Source: Rhodanobacter sp. C01
Lineage (GTDB): Bacteria > Pseudomonadota > Gammaproteobacteria > Xanthomonadales > Rhodanobacteraceae
NCBI RefSeq assembly: GCF_002001045.1
Contig: NZ_MUNR01000008.1
Coordinates: 1 to 64,000 of the forward strand
Direction: 5' to 3'
DNA: 64,000 nt
A program made the position numbers and the translations under genes. This document shows positions 1 through 8,418 of this stretch, one piece after another (positions within the stretch are counted from its first letter, which is position 1; each line of letters begins with the position of its first letter). The notes under the pieces are model-generated. The model did no database searches. It worked only from the letters and a program-made list of their open reading frames with translations, and was not told the DNA's origin.

Positions 1-21
1 ACACAATTCACCTGCGCACAC

Positions 22-145
22 TGTCAAAGATCTTCTCGCTTGTCGCCGATTTCTCGGTGACGCCCCAAGACGTTTCGTCCTAGGTGAGCCGCCCATTCTA
101 CATCGCTTTTGGTGACCGTCAACACCCGTGAAGAAGAATTTTTCG
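22..145 (-). promoter_or_regulatory. Probable rRNA operon promoter and antitermination leader
   Basis: Read on the minus strand there is a -35 TTGACG (117-122), a 16-base spacer and a -10 TAGAAT (95-100). The -10 is followed by a GC-rich discriminator (GGGCGGC), as is usual for stringently controlled stable RNA promoters. An A/T-rich block upstream (130-145) fits an UP element. About 65 bases downstream is a boxA-like GATCTTTGACA (22-32), preceded by a small GAAA-capped hairpin (46-57). That order is typical of rrn leaders, so a 16S gene is predicted just beyond the left edge on this strand. The promoter elements are seen; the rrn assignment is inference because no rRNA sequence lies in the window. 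Confidence 0.6.
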
Positions 146-321
146 TCGTCGGTTGTTGCGGAGACCTTCGCGAAAGGGCGTTTCGTCGAAGGGGGACGAA
201 TCATAGCGCTGTGGCGTACATCTGGGAAGGGCTTCGTGCATTTTTTCTGTCACGAAAGACGCAGGTGGCGGCGACACTACACTTCGCATGGCTTCCCTCC
301 GCCTATGGATGAGTGCACCTG

Positions 322-780
322 ATGAGAAGAATGCTCACACCCCTGTTGCTCTTGCTGACCAGTTGCACCAACACGGCTCCCGCGAGCACGAGTCATGCAA
401 CGCCCGCCGTGAAGTTGCATGGGCAGCGCTTTTCGGTCGAATTCGCCACTGACGAGACCAGCCGCGTGCACGGCCTGATGATGCGCAGCGCGCTCGCCGC
501 CGATCACGGCATGCTGTTTGTGTTTCCCGACACGGCCCCACGCGCATTCTGGATGAAGAACACGCTGATCCCGCTCGACATCCTGTATTTCGACGCGGAT
601 CGCCGACTGGTTTCAATGCAGCTGGATGTGCCGCCGTGCAAGGCTGATCCCTGCCCAACCTATCCAAGCAATGCAGCTGCCCGTTACGTACTGGAGCTCT
701 CGGCCGGCACGGTGCAGCGCATCGGCGCAAGGGCGAACGATGAACTGAAGATCGACGGGGAGGTCGGAGCGGTGCGTTGA
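322..780 (+). CDS. DUF192 family lipoprotein
   Basis: A 152-residue protein. The start is a short basic-hydrophobic signal with a lipobox ending at Cys15 (LLTSC), so it should be a lipoprotein; GTG at 313 is an alternative start. The rest is a DUF192 domain: the conserved RxxGLMMR stretch (VHGLMMRS), the MLFVFPD segment and the FWMKNTLIPLDILYFD core are all visible. DUF192 proteins are small extracytoplasmic beta proteins with no settled biochemical role. Two cysteines (PPCKADPCP) in the C-terminal half could form a disulfide. It is transcribed away from the predicted rRNA promoter and its end overlaps a small minus-strand reading frame. Confidence 0.85.
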   Translation: MRRMLTPLLLLLTSCTNTAPASTSHATPAVKLHGQRFSVEFATDETSRVHGLMMRSALAADHGMLFVFPDTAPRAFWMKNTLIPLDILYFDADRRLVSMQLDVPPCKADPCPTYPSNAAARYVLELSAGTVQRIGARANDELKIDGEVGAVR

Positions 781-890
781 GCGACCGTTGCCGACCGATC
801 CAGCAGGCCGACGCGATAGGGAATCAGATCCTCGGGACGCAGTCTCTCCAGTGCGTCCCAATCGTCTTCGAACGGAATGAATTGCTGCAT
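684..890 (-). CDS. Small hypothetical protein, possible
   Basis: An open frame of 68 residues starting MQQFIPFEDDWDALERLRP. The first half lies in otherwise empty DNA and looks protein-like: acidic, with ordered charge and the usual GC-rich third positions. The second half overlaps the end of the DUF192 gene on the other strand and is low in complexity (Ser/Pro/Thr). GTG at 914 would add eight residues. The frame stays open upstream as far as the rubredoxin stop, so it could be read as the second gene after rubredoxin. No function can be assigned; it may be a chance frame. Confidence 0.4.
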   Translation of the reverse strand: MQQFIPFEDDWDALERLRPEDLIPYRVGLLDRSATVAQRTAPTSPSIFSSSFALAPMRCTVPAESSST

Positions 891-1000
891 GGGATGCTCC
901 ACGGCGTGACACACCAGATGATCGTGCGCAAGAGCATCAGAGCAGACGGCCCGGTCAATCCGGTGACGGGTTCGGGCCGTTTGCAGGCAGGGTGAGGCGT

Positions 1001-1198
1001 TCAGTCGATTTCGATCATCTCAAAATCGTCCTTGGTGGTGCCGCAATCCGGACAGGTCCAGGTATCGGGCACAGCTTCCCAGCGCGTGCCGGGAGCGATG
1101 CCTTCATCGGGCACGCCCACGGCTTCGTCATAGATATAGCCGCAGACGACGCACATCCATTTACGCAAGGCTGCGGTTTCGGTGGAGCTCTGGCTCAT
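1001..1198 (-). CDS. rubA: Rubredoxin
   Basis: A 65-residue protein with the rubredoxin fold signatures: a first CVVCGYIYD pair and a second CPDCGTTKDDF pair, four cysteines that hold one Fe(Cys)4 centre. It is a small cytoplasmic electron carrier, used in related bacteria with alkane hydroxylases or in oxygen and nitric oxide defence. An N-terminal tail of about 12 residues precedes the domain. No rubredoxin reductase or hydroxylase is adjacent, so the partner is unknown. It is divergent from thiE. Confidence 0.95.
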   Translation of the reverse strand: MSQSSTETAALRKWMCVVCGYIYDEAVGVPDEGIAPGTRWEAVPDTWTCPDCGTTKDDFEMIEID

Positions 1199-1308
1199 GG
1201 TCGGACTTCTTTGCTTACGGTTGAATGACGCATTCTCTCAACTCGTCCGACAATGCGAAAGCATGCCGACACCATCGGACGCCCTATCCACCCATTCGAG
1301 ACCCGTAC

Positions 1309-1938
1309 TTGAAACAATCCCTGCAACTGAGCGGCCACGGTCTGTACGTGATTACCGATGGGCCGCGCCCTGACCTGCTGGATGTCGTCGCGCAGGCGCT
1401 GGCCGGTGGTGCACGGCTCCTGCAGTACCGCGACAAGAGCGCCGATACAGCACGACGCCACGCGGAAGCCTTTGCACTCAGGCAATTGTGTACGACCCAT
1501 GCGGTACCGCTGATCATCAACGACGACGTTGCCCTGGCACATGCCGTGGCGGCAGACGGTGTGCACCTGGGCAGGGACGACGACGATACCGCTGCGGCAC
1601 GTGCCGTGCTGGGCGAAGGCGCGATCATCGGCGTGTCATGTTACGACTCACTGCCACGCGCGCAGACGGCAGCACGCGCCGGCGCGAGTTACATCGCCTT
1701 CGGTGCGTTTTTCGCCTCGCCCACCAAGCCGCTGGCGCCGCATGCCCCGCTCGACCTGCTGAGGCAAAGCGCCGCGCTGGGCGTGCCACGGGTGGCGATT
1801 GGCGGCATCACGCCTGACAATGCCGCTTCCCTGGTGAAAGCGGGCGCGGATTATCTCGCCGTGATTTCCGCGATCTTTGGCGCCGCCGACGTGCGCGCTG
1901 CAGCCCGACGCTTCACCGACCTTTATTCCCAAGATTGA
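1309..1938 (+). CDS. thiE: Thiamine-phosphate synthase
   Basis: Joins the pyrimidine (HMP-PP) and thiazole phosphates to make thiamine monophosphate. The TIM-barrel landmarks are present in order: VITDGPRP, the QYRDK substrate motif, LIINDD, GVHLG, the [11 protein letters not shown] loop and [10 protein letters not shown] near the end. I chose the TTG at 1309 (209 residues) because it puts a few residues before the first strand as in the family; an ATG at 1225 would add an Arg/His-rich 28-residue tail unlike ThiE. hemL begins 10 bases after its stop, so the two are probably co-transcribed. thiC is 24 kb away. Confidence 0.92.
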   Translation: MKQSLQLSGHGLYVITDGPRPDLLDVVAQALAGGARLLQYRDKSADTARRHAEAFALRQLCTTHAVPLIINDDVALAHAVAADGVHLGRDDDDTAAARAVLGEGAIIGVSCYDSLPRAQTAARAGASYIAFGAFFASPTKPLAPHAPLDLLRQSAALGVPRVAIGGITPDNAASLVKAGADYLAVISAIFGAADVRAAARRFTDLYSQD

Positions 1939-1948
1939 GAATCTGACG

Positions 1949-3229
1949 ATGAGCAACCACGAACTCTTCCAACGCGCGCAGAAACTGATGCCCGGCGGCG
2001 TGAACTCGCCGGTGCGCGCGTTCAAGTCGGTCGGCGGCGAACCGTTCTTCACCGCACGTGCCGATGGCGCCTATCTGTGGGACGTGGAAGGTACGCGCTA
2101 TATCGACTATGTCGGCTCGTGGGGACCGATGATCGTCGGCCACAACCATCCGGCGGTGCGCGAAGCGGTCGAACGCGCAGTGAAGAACGGCCTTTCGTTC
2201 GGCACGCCCTGCGCGGCCGAAGTGACCATGGCCGAGACGATCACCAAGCTGATTCCGTCGATCGAGATGGTGCGCATGGTCAACTCCGGCACCGAGGCCA
2301 CCATGTCGGCGATCCGGCTGGCGCGTGGCGCCACCGGTCGCGCGAAGATCGTGAAGTTCGAGGGCTGCTATCACGGCCACGGCGACAGCTTCCTGGTCAA
2401 GGCCGGCTCCGGCGCGCTGACGTTCGGCGTGCCGACTTCGCCGGGCGTGCCGAAGGCGAGTGCCGATCTCACGCTCACCCTGCCCTACAACGATCTCGAT
2501 GCCGCGAAGGCGCTGTTCGCCGAGCAAGGCCATGAGATTGCGGGCCTGATCATCGAGCCGGTCGCCGGCAACATGAACTGCATCCTGCCGAAGGACGGTT
2601 ATCTGCAAGGCCTGCGCGAGCTGTGCACGCAGCACGGCGCTCTGCTGATCTTCGATGAGGTGATGACCGGCTTCCGCGTCGCCCTCGGCGGCGCGCAGGC
2701 GCATTACGGCGTGACTCCCGACCTCACCACGTTCGGCAAGATCATCGGCGGCGGCATGCCGGTAGGTGCCTATGGTGGCCGTCGCGACCTGATGGAACAG
2801 ATTGCACCGAGTGGCCCGATCTATCAGGCCGGCACGCTGAGCGGCAATCCGGTGGCGATGGCCGCGGGCTTGGCGATGCTTGAACTGATCCAGACGCCGA
2901 GCTTCCATGACCAACTCGCCGCGCGCACACGTCTGCTCGCCGACGGCATCCAATCGGTAGCCGATGGCGAAGGCGTCGCCTTCAGCACCAATCGCGTCGG
3001 CGGCATGTTCGGGCTGTTCTTCACCAACGAAAAGGTGGAGAGCTACACGCAGGCTATAGCGGCGGATACGGCGCTGTTCAACCGCTTCTTCCACGGCATG
3101 CTGAAGCGTGGCGTGTACCTTGCGCCGTCAGCCTTCGAGGCCGGCTTCATGTCCAGCGCGCACAGCGAGCAGGACATTGCCGATACGCTGGAAGCGGCAC
3201 GCGGCGCCTTGCGCGAGGCGAAGGGCTGA
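1949..3229 (+). CDS. hemL: Glutamate-1-semialdehyde 2,1-aminomutase
   Basis: A PLP enzyme that converts glutamate-1-semialdehyde to 5-aminolevulinate, the C5 entry step of haem synthesis. The 426-residue length is standard. Seen: the N-terminal [12 protein letters not shown] motif, the [15 protein letters not shown] phosphate-binding stretch, [10 protein letters not shown] and the Schiff-base Lys264 in [17 protein letters not shown]. The ATG at 1949 gives the family N-terminus, so the longer open frame from 1877 is rejected. It follows thiE and ends tail to tail against the glyoxalase gene with no intervening bases. Confidence 0.97.
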   Translation: MSNHELFQRAQKLMPGGVNSPVRAFKSVGGEPFFTARADGAYLWDVEGTRYIDYVGSWGPMIVGHNHPAVREAVERAVKNGLSFGTPCAAEVTMAETITKLIPSIEMVRMVNSGTEATMSAIRLARGATGRAKIVKFEGCYHGHGDSFLVKAGSGALTFGVPTSPGVPKASADLTLTLPYNDLDAAKALFAEQGHEIAGLIIEPVAGNMNCILPKDGYLQGLRELCTQHGALLIFDEVMTGFRVALGGAQAHYGVTPDLTTFGKIIGGGMPVGAYGGRRDLMEQIAPSGPIYQAGTLSGNPVAMAAGLAMLELIQTPSFHDQLAARTRLLADGIQSVADGEGVAFSTNRVGGMFGLFFTNEKVESYTQAIAADTALFNRFFHGMLKRGVYLAPSAFEAGFMSSAHSEQDIADTLEAARGALREAKG

Positions 3230-3649
3230 TCACCACTGACCGGTGTTGGGCATCGACGCCCACGGCTCCTGCGGCGGCAAGCGACCTTCCTGTAACAACT
3301 CGATCGAGATCAGATCGGGCGAACGCACGAAGGCCATGTGACCGTCACGCGGCGGCCGATGGATGATGCACCCCATCGCCTGCAGCCGTGCGCAGGTGGC
3401 GTAGATGTCGTCGACGCGAAATGCCAGATGGCCGAAGTTGCGTGCCGAGCCGTAATCCTCCTGCGCACCCCAGTTGTAGGTCAGCTCGATTTCCGCCTCG
3501 GGACTTTCCGCCGCGGCTAGAAACACTAGCGTGTACTTGCCTTCGGGGACTTCCTTGCGACGCACTTCACGCAGGCCCAGGCCCTCGCAGTAGAACTGCA
3601 GCGAAGTGTCGAGGTCACGCACACGTACCATGCTGTGCAGATATCTCAT
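3230..3649 (-). CDS. gloA: Lactoylglutathione lyase-like VOC protein
   Basis: A 139-residue vicinal-oxygen-chelate protein close to bacterial glyoxalase I: it begins [20 protein letters not shown], has the IELTYNWG strand and [10 protein letters not shown], and ends with ISIELLQEG. The metal ligands expected for glyoxalase I (His near residue 5, Glu in IELTYNW, His in GHLAF, Glu in IELLQ) are all present. The role would be glutathione-dependent removal of methylglyoxal. The segment between HRPPRDGH and the last strand is shorter than in the E. coli enzyme, so a related VOC activity is possible. It lies downstream of the aminotransferase gene on the same strand. Confidence 0.8.
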   Translation of the reverse strand: MRYLHSMVRVRDLDTSLQFYCEGLGLREVRRKEVPEGKYTLVFLAAAESPEAEIELTYNWGAQEDYGSARNFGHLAFRVDDIYATCARLQAMGCIIHRPPRDGHMAFVRSPDLISIELLQEGRLPPQEPWASMPNTGQW

Positions 3650-3679
3650 CGGAAATGCTCCTCCTCGACGTAGCGATCT

Positions 3680-4915
3680 TCAGGTTGCCACGAAATCGTT
3701 CAATGCCGTGTGCAGGCGTGCAAGTCCTTCGGCCAGCTCGTCATCGGTGATCGTCAGCGGCGGCACGAACCGCAATACATCCGGGCCGGCCTGCAGCAAT
3801 AGCAGGCCATGCGCGGCGGCGTGATCGAGCACCGCACCTGCTTTGCCCTTGAATGCGTCGGCCAGCACCGCACCGATCATCAGGCCGCGCCCGCGCACCT
3901 CGCTGAACAGCTTCAGCTGATGGTTGATACGTGCCAGTCCCGCGCGCAGCTCATTCGCCTGACGCTCCACGTTCCTCAGCACAGTGGGCGACGCGAGCTT
4001 GGCCAGCGCGACGCGGGCGACGGCGGAAGCCATCGGGTTGCCGCCGAAGGTGGTGCCATGCGAGCCGTACTGCATCACCTCAGCCACCTTTGGCCCGGCC
4101 AGCATCGCACCGATCGGGAAACCGCAACCAAGTGCCTTGGCCAGCGTCACGATGTCCGGCACGATCCCGTCCTGTACATGCGCAAACAGCGTGCCGGTGC
4201 GGCCCATGCCACACTGGATCTCGTCCAGTACCAGCAGCGCATCGTGTTCATCGCACAGCTCGCGAACGCGCCTGAGAAACTCCGGCGCAGCTGGCAGTAC
4301 ACCGCCCTCACCTTGCACCGGCTCCAGCATTACCGCGGCGACGTCGCCCGCGGCGAACGCGGCCTCCAACGCAACGGCGTCGTTGAAATCGAGATAGCGG
4401 AACCCGCCTGGCAAAGGCTCGTACCCTTCCTGGTATTTCGGTTGCGCCGTGGCGGTGACCGTAGCCAGCGTGCGACCGTGGAACGAGCCACGGAACGTGA
4501 TGATCACCCGCCGCTCCGGCGCACGGCCTTTCGACGCGGCCCACTTGCGCACCAGCTTGATCGCTGCTTCGTTCGCCTCTGCACCGGAGTTGCACAGGAA
4601 CACTCGCTCGGCAAAGCCCGAAGCATTCACCAGTTCCTCGGCCAGCCGCAGCGGCGGCTCGGTATAGAACACGTTGCTGCTGTGCCACAGCTTGTGCGCC
4701 TGCGCGCTCAGCGCGGCGAGCAGATCCGGGTCCTGATGACCCAGCGCATTCACCGCGATGCCGGCGCCGAAGTCGACGTAGTCACGCCCCTGCGTATCCC
4801 ACACCCGCGCGCCCTTGCCGTGATCCAGCACCACCTCGCGTGGTCTGTACACCGGCAACCAGTAACGCTTGCCGAGATCCATCAGGATGGGTGCGGACGG
4901 GACCTGCGTATGCAT
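3680..4915 (-). CDS. argD: Acetylornithine/succinylornithine-type aminotransferase
   Basis: A class III PLP aminotransferase of 411 residues. Seen: FGAGIAVNALGH near the N-terminus, CNSGAEANEAAIKLVRKW, the FHGRTLATVTAT segment, LDEIQCGMGRTG, the Schiff-base lysine in VTLAKALGCGFPIGAM and the TTFGGNPMASA phosphate loop. These place it in the ArgD/AstC group, which acts on N-acetyl- or N-succinylornithine in arginine synthesis or breakdown. Context does not separate the two roles, as no other arginine gene is nearby. ATG at 4915 has a GGAG ribosome site; the open frame from 5002 adds an unlikely leader. Confidence 0.88.
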   Translation of the reverse strand: MHTQVPSAPILMDLGKRYWLPVYRPREVVLDHGKGARVWDTQGRDYVDFGAGIAVNALGHQDPDLLAALSAQAHKLWHSSNVFYTEPPLRLAEELVNASGFAERVFLCNSGAEANEAAIKLVRKWAASKGRAPERRVIITFRGSFHGRTLATVTATAQPKYQEGYEPLPGGFRYLDFNDAVALEAAFAAGDVAAVMLEPVQGEGGVLPAAPEFLRRVRELCDEHDALLVLDEIQCGMGRTGTLFAHVQDGIVPDIVTLAKALGCGFPIGAMLAGPKVAEVMQYGSHGTTFGGNPMASAVARVALAKLASPTVLRNVERQANELRAGLARINHQLKLFSEVRGRGLMIGAVLADAFKGKAGAVLDHAAAHGLLLLQAGPDVLRFVPPLTITDDELAEGLARLHTALNDFVAT

Positions 4916-5226
4916 GACATGCTCCGGGCATGGCCGCCGGGGCGATGCCGTCAAAGTGGGTGAGGGTGCCGCGCATCCTAGCCCAGCGAAATCCCGCAAC
5001 ACCAGTCATCCGCTGATCGCGACGCCAGAGCTCGACGGAATCGGACGGCTCCTGCCGTTCCGTGCAATCCGACACTCCACGCAACAAGCCTGGCGGTGAC
5101 CCGTTCACCCGGGGCGCACACGATCCCGGTAACCATGCAGAACTGGGCATGGCGCCCCGAGTGCGGGATTGCCGGATGAACTTCAGGGTGCTGTGCACAT
5201 CCCGAGTCGCTGGAGCCAGACAGCTA
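4916..5226. other. Intergenic region without a convincing gene
   Basis: This 311-base gap separates the aminotransferase from the stop of the upstream sigma-54 regulator gene. A minus-strand frame of 160 residues spans it (4782-5264) but its composition is that of a shadow frame and it overlaps argD. I see no strong terminator or tRNA. A TAGGAT on the minus strand near 4980 might be a -10 for argD, but no good -35 accompanies it. Confidence 0.4.
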
Positions 5227-6612
5227 TCAAGCTGCCGTCGCTGGCCGCCCCATGAACTGGCCATTTCCGCGCAACTCGCCCAAGGCCACCTTGTGCTTCT
5301 TGCACAGGCGGTAGACAGTTACCCGCGACACCTTGAGACGGCGCGCGCATTCACTGATGTTGAAATGGCTTTCACGCAGGCAGGTCAGCACGGCCTCGCG
5401 CTCGGCCGCCACGCGCGAAAAACCAAGACTGGAGCGATCCGCAGGCAGTTGCAAGTCCTGCAGATCCAGATCAGCTGCGCTGATGAGCGAACTCTCGGTC
5501 ATCACCGCCGCCCGTTGCACTCGATTGATCAGCTCGCGCACGTTGCCAGGCCACGCGAACCCGCGAAGCGCCTGTCGTGCGTCATTGCTGAACACACGGG
5601 CGCGACCACCGTGCTGCTCATGGAACACGTCGAGAAAGTGCTGGGCAAGTACGTCGATATCGTCCTTGCGTTCGCGCAATGCCGGCACACGCAGGCGCAG
5701 CACGTTGAGTCGGTAATACAGATCCTCGCGGAAGGAACCCTGCGCCACGGCCTTGTCGAGATCCACATGCGTCGCGGCCAACACGCGCACGTCCAGCCTG
5801 ATCAGTTGACTGGAGCCGACCCGCTCAAGCGTCCCCTCCTGCAACAGGCGCAAGAGGCTGGTCTGTGCATCCTGCGGCAGATCGCCGACCTCATCGAGGA
5901 ACACCATGCCTCCGCTGGCGGCTTCGAAATGACCGATACGTCGCGCATTGGCGCCGGTAAAAGCACCGCGCTCATGCCCGAACAATTCGGACTGCACCAG
6001 ATTCGGGGGAAGCGCCCCGCAGTTGATTGCCACGAAGGGCAGTTCGCGGCGTGCCGACAACCGGTGCAGCGCACGGGCAAGAACTTCCTTGCCGGTACCG
6101 GTCTCGCCCGTGATCAGCACCGGCAGATCCACCGACGCGAATTTTTGCAGGCTGGCCACGACGGTGCGCATCGCGTGGCTATGCACGCCGATGACCCCGG
6201 GAATGTTCACTTCAACCGCCTCAACCGCCGCCGACGGGGAGCCTGCAAACTTCATCAGCGTGTCGATCAGGCGTTGCATGTCAACCGGGACCGTAAAAAA
6301 CTCGGCGCTGGCCTGAAGAATGCGCTCCACTGCCGTCGAGCGTGCTGCTGGTTCCGGAGAAACCAACGCCAGCCACGGCAGCCATGGATGCGTGGCCATC
6401 ACTTGCGCCATCGACTGCACCGCATCGATACCGCCTTGGCGCAGGTCGGCCATCGCCACGACGATATCGTCATGCCGCGTGCCGATGCCATCCTGCAGCT
6501 GCGCGTCAGCCACGCGCGTATGCCAACCCGCCTGCGCCAGGAGTGCACGTTCCTCATTCCCCGAATGACCGAACCAGACTACACAGCGTCTGGGCGTTTC
6601 TTTGCTAGTCAT
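5227..6612 (-). CDS. Sigma-54-dependent transcriptional activator (VpsR/Fis-type)
   Basis: A 461-residue bacterial enhancer-binding protein. Residues about 1-130 look like a degenerate receiver domain (VVAMADLRQGG sits where a receiver would have its acceptor Asp). The AAA+ domain follows with Walker A GETGTGKE near 173, an intact GAFTGA loop near 212 that contacts sigma-54, and Walker B MVFLDEVGDL. A Fis-type helix-turn-helix is at the C-terminus (CARRLKVSRVTVYRLCKKH). No histidine kinase is adjacent, so it looks like an orphan, comparable to VpsR-type regulators of exopolysaccharide and cyclic-di-GMP responses. A perfect 8-bp inverted repeat lies 54-73 bases before its start. Confidence 0.9.
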   Translation of the reverse strand: MTSKETPRRCVVWFGHSGNEERALLAQAGWHTRVADAQLQDGIGTRHDDIVVAMADLRQGGIDAVQSMAQVMATHPWLPWLALVSPEPAARSTAVERILQASAEFFTVPVDMQRLIDTLMKFAGSPSAAVEAVEVNIPGVIGVHSHAMRTVVASLQKFASVDLPVLITGETGTGKEVLARALHRLSARRELPFVAINCGALPPNLVQSELFGHERGAFTGANARRIGHFEAASGGMVFLDEVGDLPQDAQTSLLRLLQEGTLERVGSSQLIRLDVRVLAATHVDLDKAVAQGSFREDLYYRLNVLRLRVPALRERKDDIDVLAQHFLDVFHEQHGGRARVFSNDARQALRGFAWPGNVRELINRVQRAAVMTESSLISAADLDLQDLQLPADRSSLGFSRVAAEREAVLTCLRESHFNISECARRLKVSRVTVYRLCKKHKVALGELRGNGQFMGRPATAA

Positions 6613-6665
6613 GGAGATGCCCCTTAGCCCTTCCGGGGTGACTGACTGCAGTTCGGATGAAATAT

Positions 6666-6685
6666 CGGGACGTCCCTACGTCCCG
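6666..6685. repeat. 8-bp inverted repeat upstream of the sigma-54 activator gene
   Basis: CGGGACGT (6666-6673) and ACGTCCCG (6678-6685) are perfect inverted copies separated by CCCT. It lies 54-73 bases before the regulator start, in its promoter or 5' leader. It could be an operator or an RNA hairpin; the sequence alone does not decide. No T-run follows on either strand, which argues against a terminator. Confidence 0.5.
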
Positions 6686-6879
6686 TCACCTTCGCACTCG
6701 CCGTCAGATATCGCCGCGAGGTGATGTTTTCCGAGTTATATACTCCGTCTGAAAAGCAAGTTCATGACAAAAGGGCACATTTCTGCCGGAATGACCACTT
6801 CCATACGATGTATGACTTGCGCACGAATTGACAGGCGATCAGCCATGCCCGCCCGAAATACCGCGAGATTTTACGACCC

Positions 6880-7698
6880 TCAGCCCAGGAAAAGATCCGG
6901 CAACAGCGAGGCACCCGGCTGCACTGCGTATGCATCGAAATCACGGATTCCCGTGTCGCGCAGAACATCCTCGTCGATGGCGAAGTGGCCGGTATAACCA
7001 TGTGCCGGGCGAGTCAGGATGGCGTGAGCTGCGTCGGCGACAATTTCCGGCTTGCGGCAATGCTCAGGTTTCACGCCATCGATCATGCCGATCGCCGCGG
7101 TGGCGATCACCGTGCGCGGCCACAAGGCATTCACTGCGATGCCGAGCGGGGCGAATTCCGCACTCATGCCAAGTACGCACAGGCTCATGCCGTACTTGGC
7201 GATCGTGTAGGCCGTGTGCGGTGCAAACCACTTCGGATCGAGGTTCAGTGGCGGCGACAACATCAACACATGCGGATTGGCCGCCTGCTTCAGATACGGC
7301 AGGCAGCTCCGGGTGACCAGAAAGGTACCGCGGGTGTTGACCTGATGCATCAGGTCGTAGCGCTTCATTGGCGTATCGGCGGTGCCGGCCAGCCAGATCG
7401 CGCTGGCGTTGTTGACCACGACGTCGATGCCGCCGAAATGTTCGGCGGCCTGCGCCGCCGCGGCGCGCACCTGCTCCTCTTCACGAATGTCCACCTGCAA
7501 GGCCAGCGCCTTGCCACCAGCCTCCTTCACCGCTGCCGCGGCAGTATGGATGGTGCCGGGAAGCTTCGGATTCGGCACGCCACTTTTGGCTGCGATCACC
7601 ACATTCGCGCCATCGCGCGCAGCGCGCAGCGCGATCGCCAGTCCGATGCCGCGCGAGGCACCGGTGATGAACAAGGTCTTGCCAGCCAGGGTGGTCAT
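6880..7698 (-). CDS. SDR family oxidoreductase, HSDL2-like
   Basis: A short-chain dehydrogenase of 272 residues. The Rossmann TGASRGIG motif is at residues about 12-19, NNAS near the middle, and the catalytic Tyr-Lys pair is in YTIAKYG. The insert IAAKSGVPNPKLPGTIHTAAAAV after the second strand and VNTRGTFLVTR mark the branch that includes human HSDL2, whose physiological substrate is not settled but is linked to lipid metabolism. ATG at 7698 fits the GGAG ribosome site better than the ATG six bases upstream. It is the last of three minus-strand genes after mpl and the LON-domain gene. Confidence 0.88.
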   Translation of the reverse strand: MTTLAGKTLFITGASRGIGLAIALRAARDGANVVIAAKSGVPNPKLPGTIHTAAAAVKEAGGKALALQVDIREEEQVRAAAAQAAEHFGGIDVVVNNASAIWLAGTADTPMKRYDLMHQVNTRGTFLVTRSCLPYLKQAANPHVLMLSPPLNLDPKWFAPHTAYTIAKYGMSLCVLGMSAEFAPLGIAVNALWPRTVIATAAIGMIDGVKPEHCRKPEIVADAAHAILTRPAHGYTGHFAIDEDVLRDTGIRDFDAYAVQPGASLLPDLFLG

Positions 7699-7757
7699 GC
7701 ACATCGACTCCATCAGGAAATATCAGTTGAAACCGGATCAGCTTGACGGTTGCCGGC

Positions 7758-8360
7758 TCACGGCTTCTGGAAGCGCGGCAGGATGTCACGCAATTCCGCC
7801 AGGCGCAGTATCGGATCACTCAACTCAAGCATATGTTGCTGTTCGTGCACATCCAGCGGCAGCAGCTCGGCCAGGCGCAGACCCAACCAGCTGGCATCGT
7901 CGTAGGCGCTGCGCGGGGCATGTCGCCAGTGCGGCGCCATGGTTTCGATCAGCCGCTCGAGAATGCTCTGCAGCAACGCAAACTCCACCGGCACCGGCAG
8001 CTCCGGTTCAACCGGCCAGACCTCCGCATCGCCGCGCAGCAGGCCATCGGTGCGCACCCGTGTGCGGGCAACCCGGAAGCGCGAGCCGCCCTCGACCACG
8101 ATGCCCAGCAGGCCGTCCTCGCCACGATGAAAATCGCTGATGCGAGCAATCGTGCCGATCGCTGCCGGAATCGCGGGCTCGCCGGCCTCTCGCCCTTCGA
8201 GAATCAGGCATACGCCGAAACCGGTGCCATGGCGCGTGCACTCGCGCACCAGGTCGAGATAGCGTGGCTCGAAGATGCGCAGCTGCAGCCGGCCACCGGG
8301 GAACAGCACGGAGGTCAGCGGGAACAAGGGCATTTCGATAAGTGGCGACTGGGCAGCCAT
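7758..8360 (-). CDS. LON substrate-binding domain protein
   Basis: A 200-residue stand-alone N-terminal domain of the Lon protease family: it opens MPLFPLTSVLFPGGRLQLRIFEPRYLDLV, which is the family signature, and carries GTIARISDF and RFRV strands. There is no ATPase or peptidase domain. In other proteobacteria such proteins are uncharacterised and are presumed to bind peptides or act as adaptors. ATG at 8360 gives the expected short N-terminus; the upstream Arg-rich part of the frame is discarded. It lies 58 bases after the mpl stop and is probably in the same operon. Confidence 0.88.
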   Translation of the reverse strand: MAAQSPLIEMPLFPLTSVLFPGGRLQLRIFEPRYLDLVRECTRHGTGFGVCLILEGREAGEPAIPAAIGTIARISDFHRGEDGLLGIVVEGGSRFRVARTRVRTDGLLRGDAEVWPVEPELPVPVEFALLQSILERLIETMAPHWRHAPRSAYDDASWLGLRLAELLPLDVHEQQHMLELSDPILRLAELRDILPRFQKP

Positions 8361-8418
8361 AGGGCGAGTGTAGCCAGTGCCATGGAACCGGTCAGCGACC
8401 TCGCCAGCAACAACCAGC

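Noticed and set aside
4782..5264. Minus-strand frame of 160 residues in the gap after the sigma-54 gene
   Set aside because: Overlaps argD's 5' end and the regulator stop, no recognisable motif, no ribosome site.
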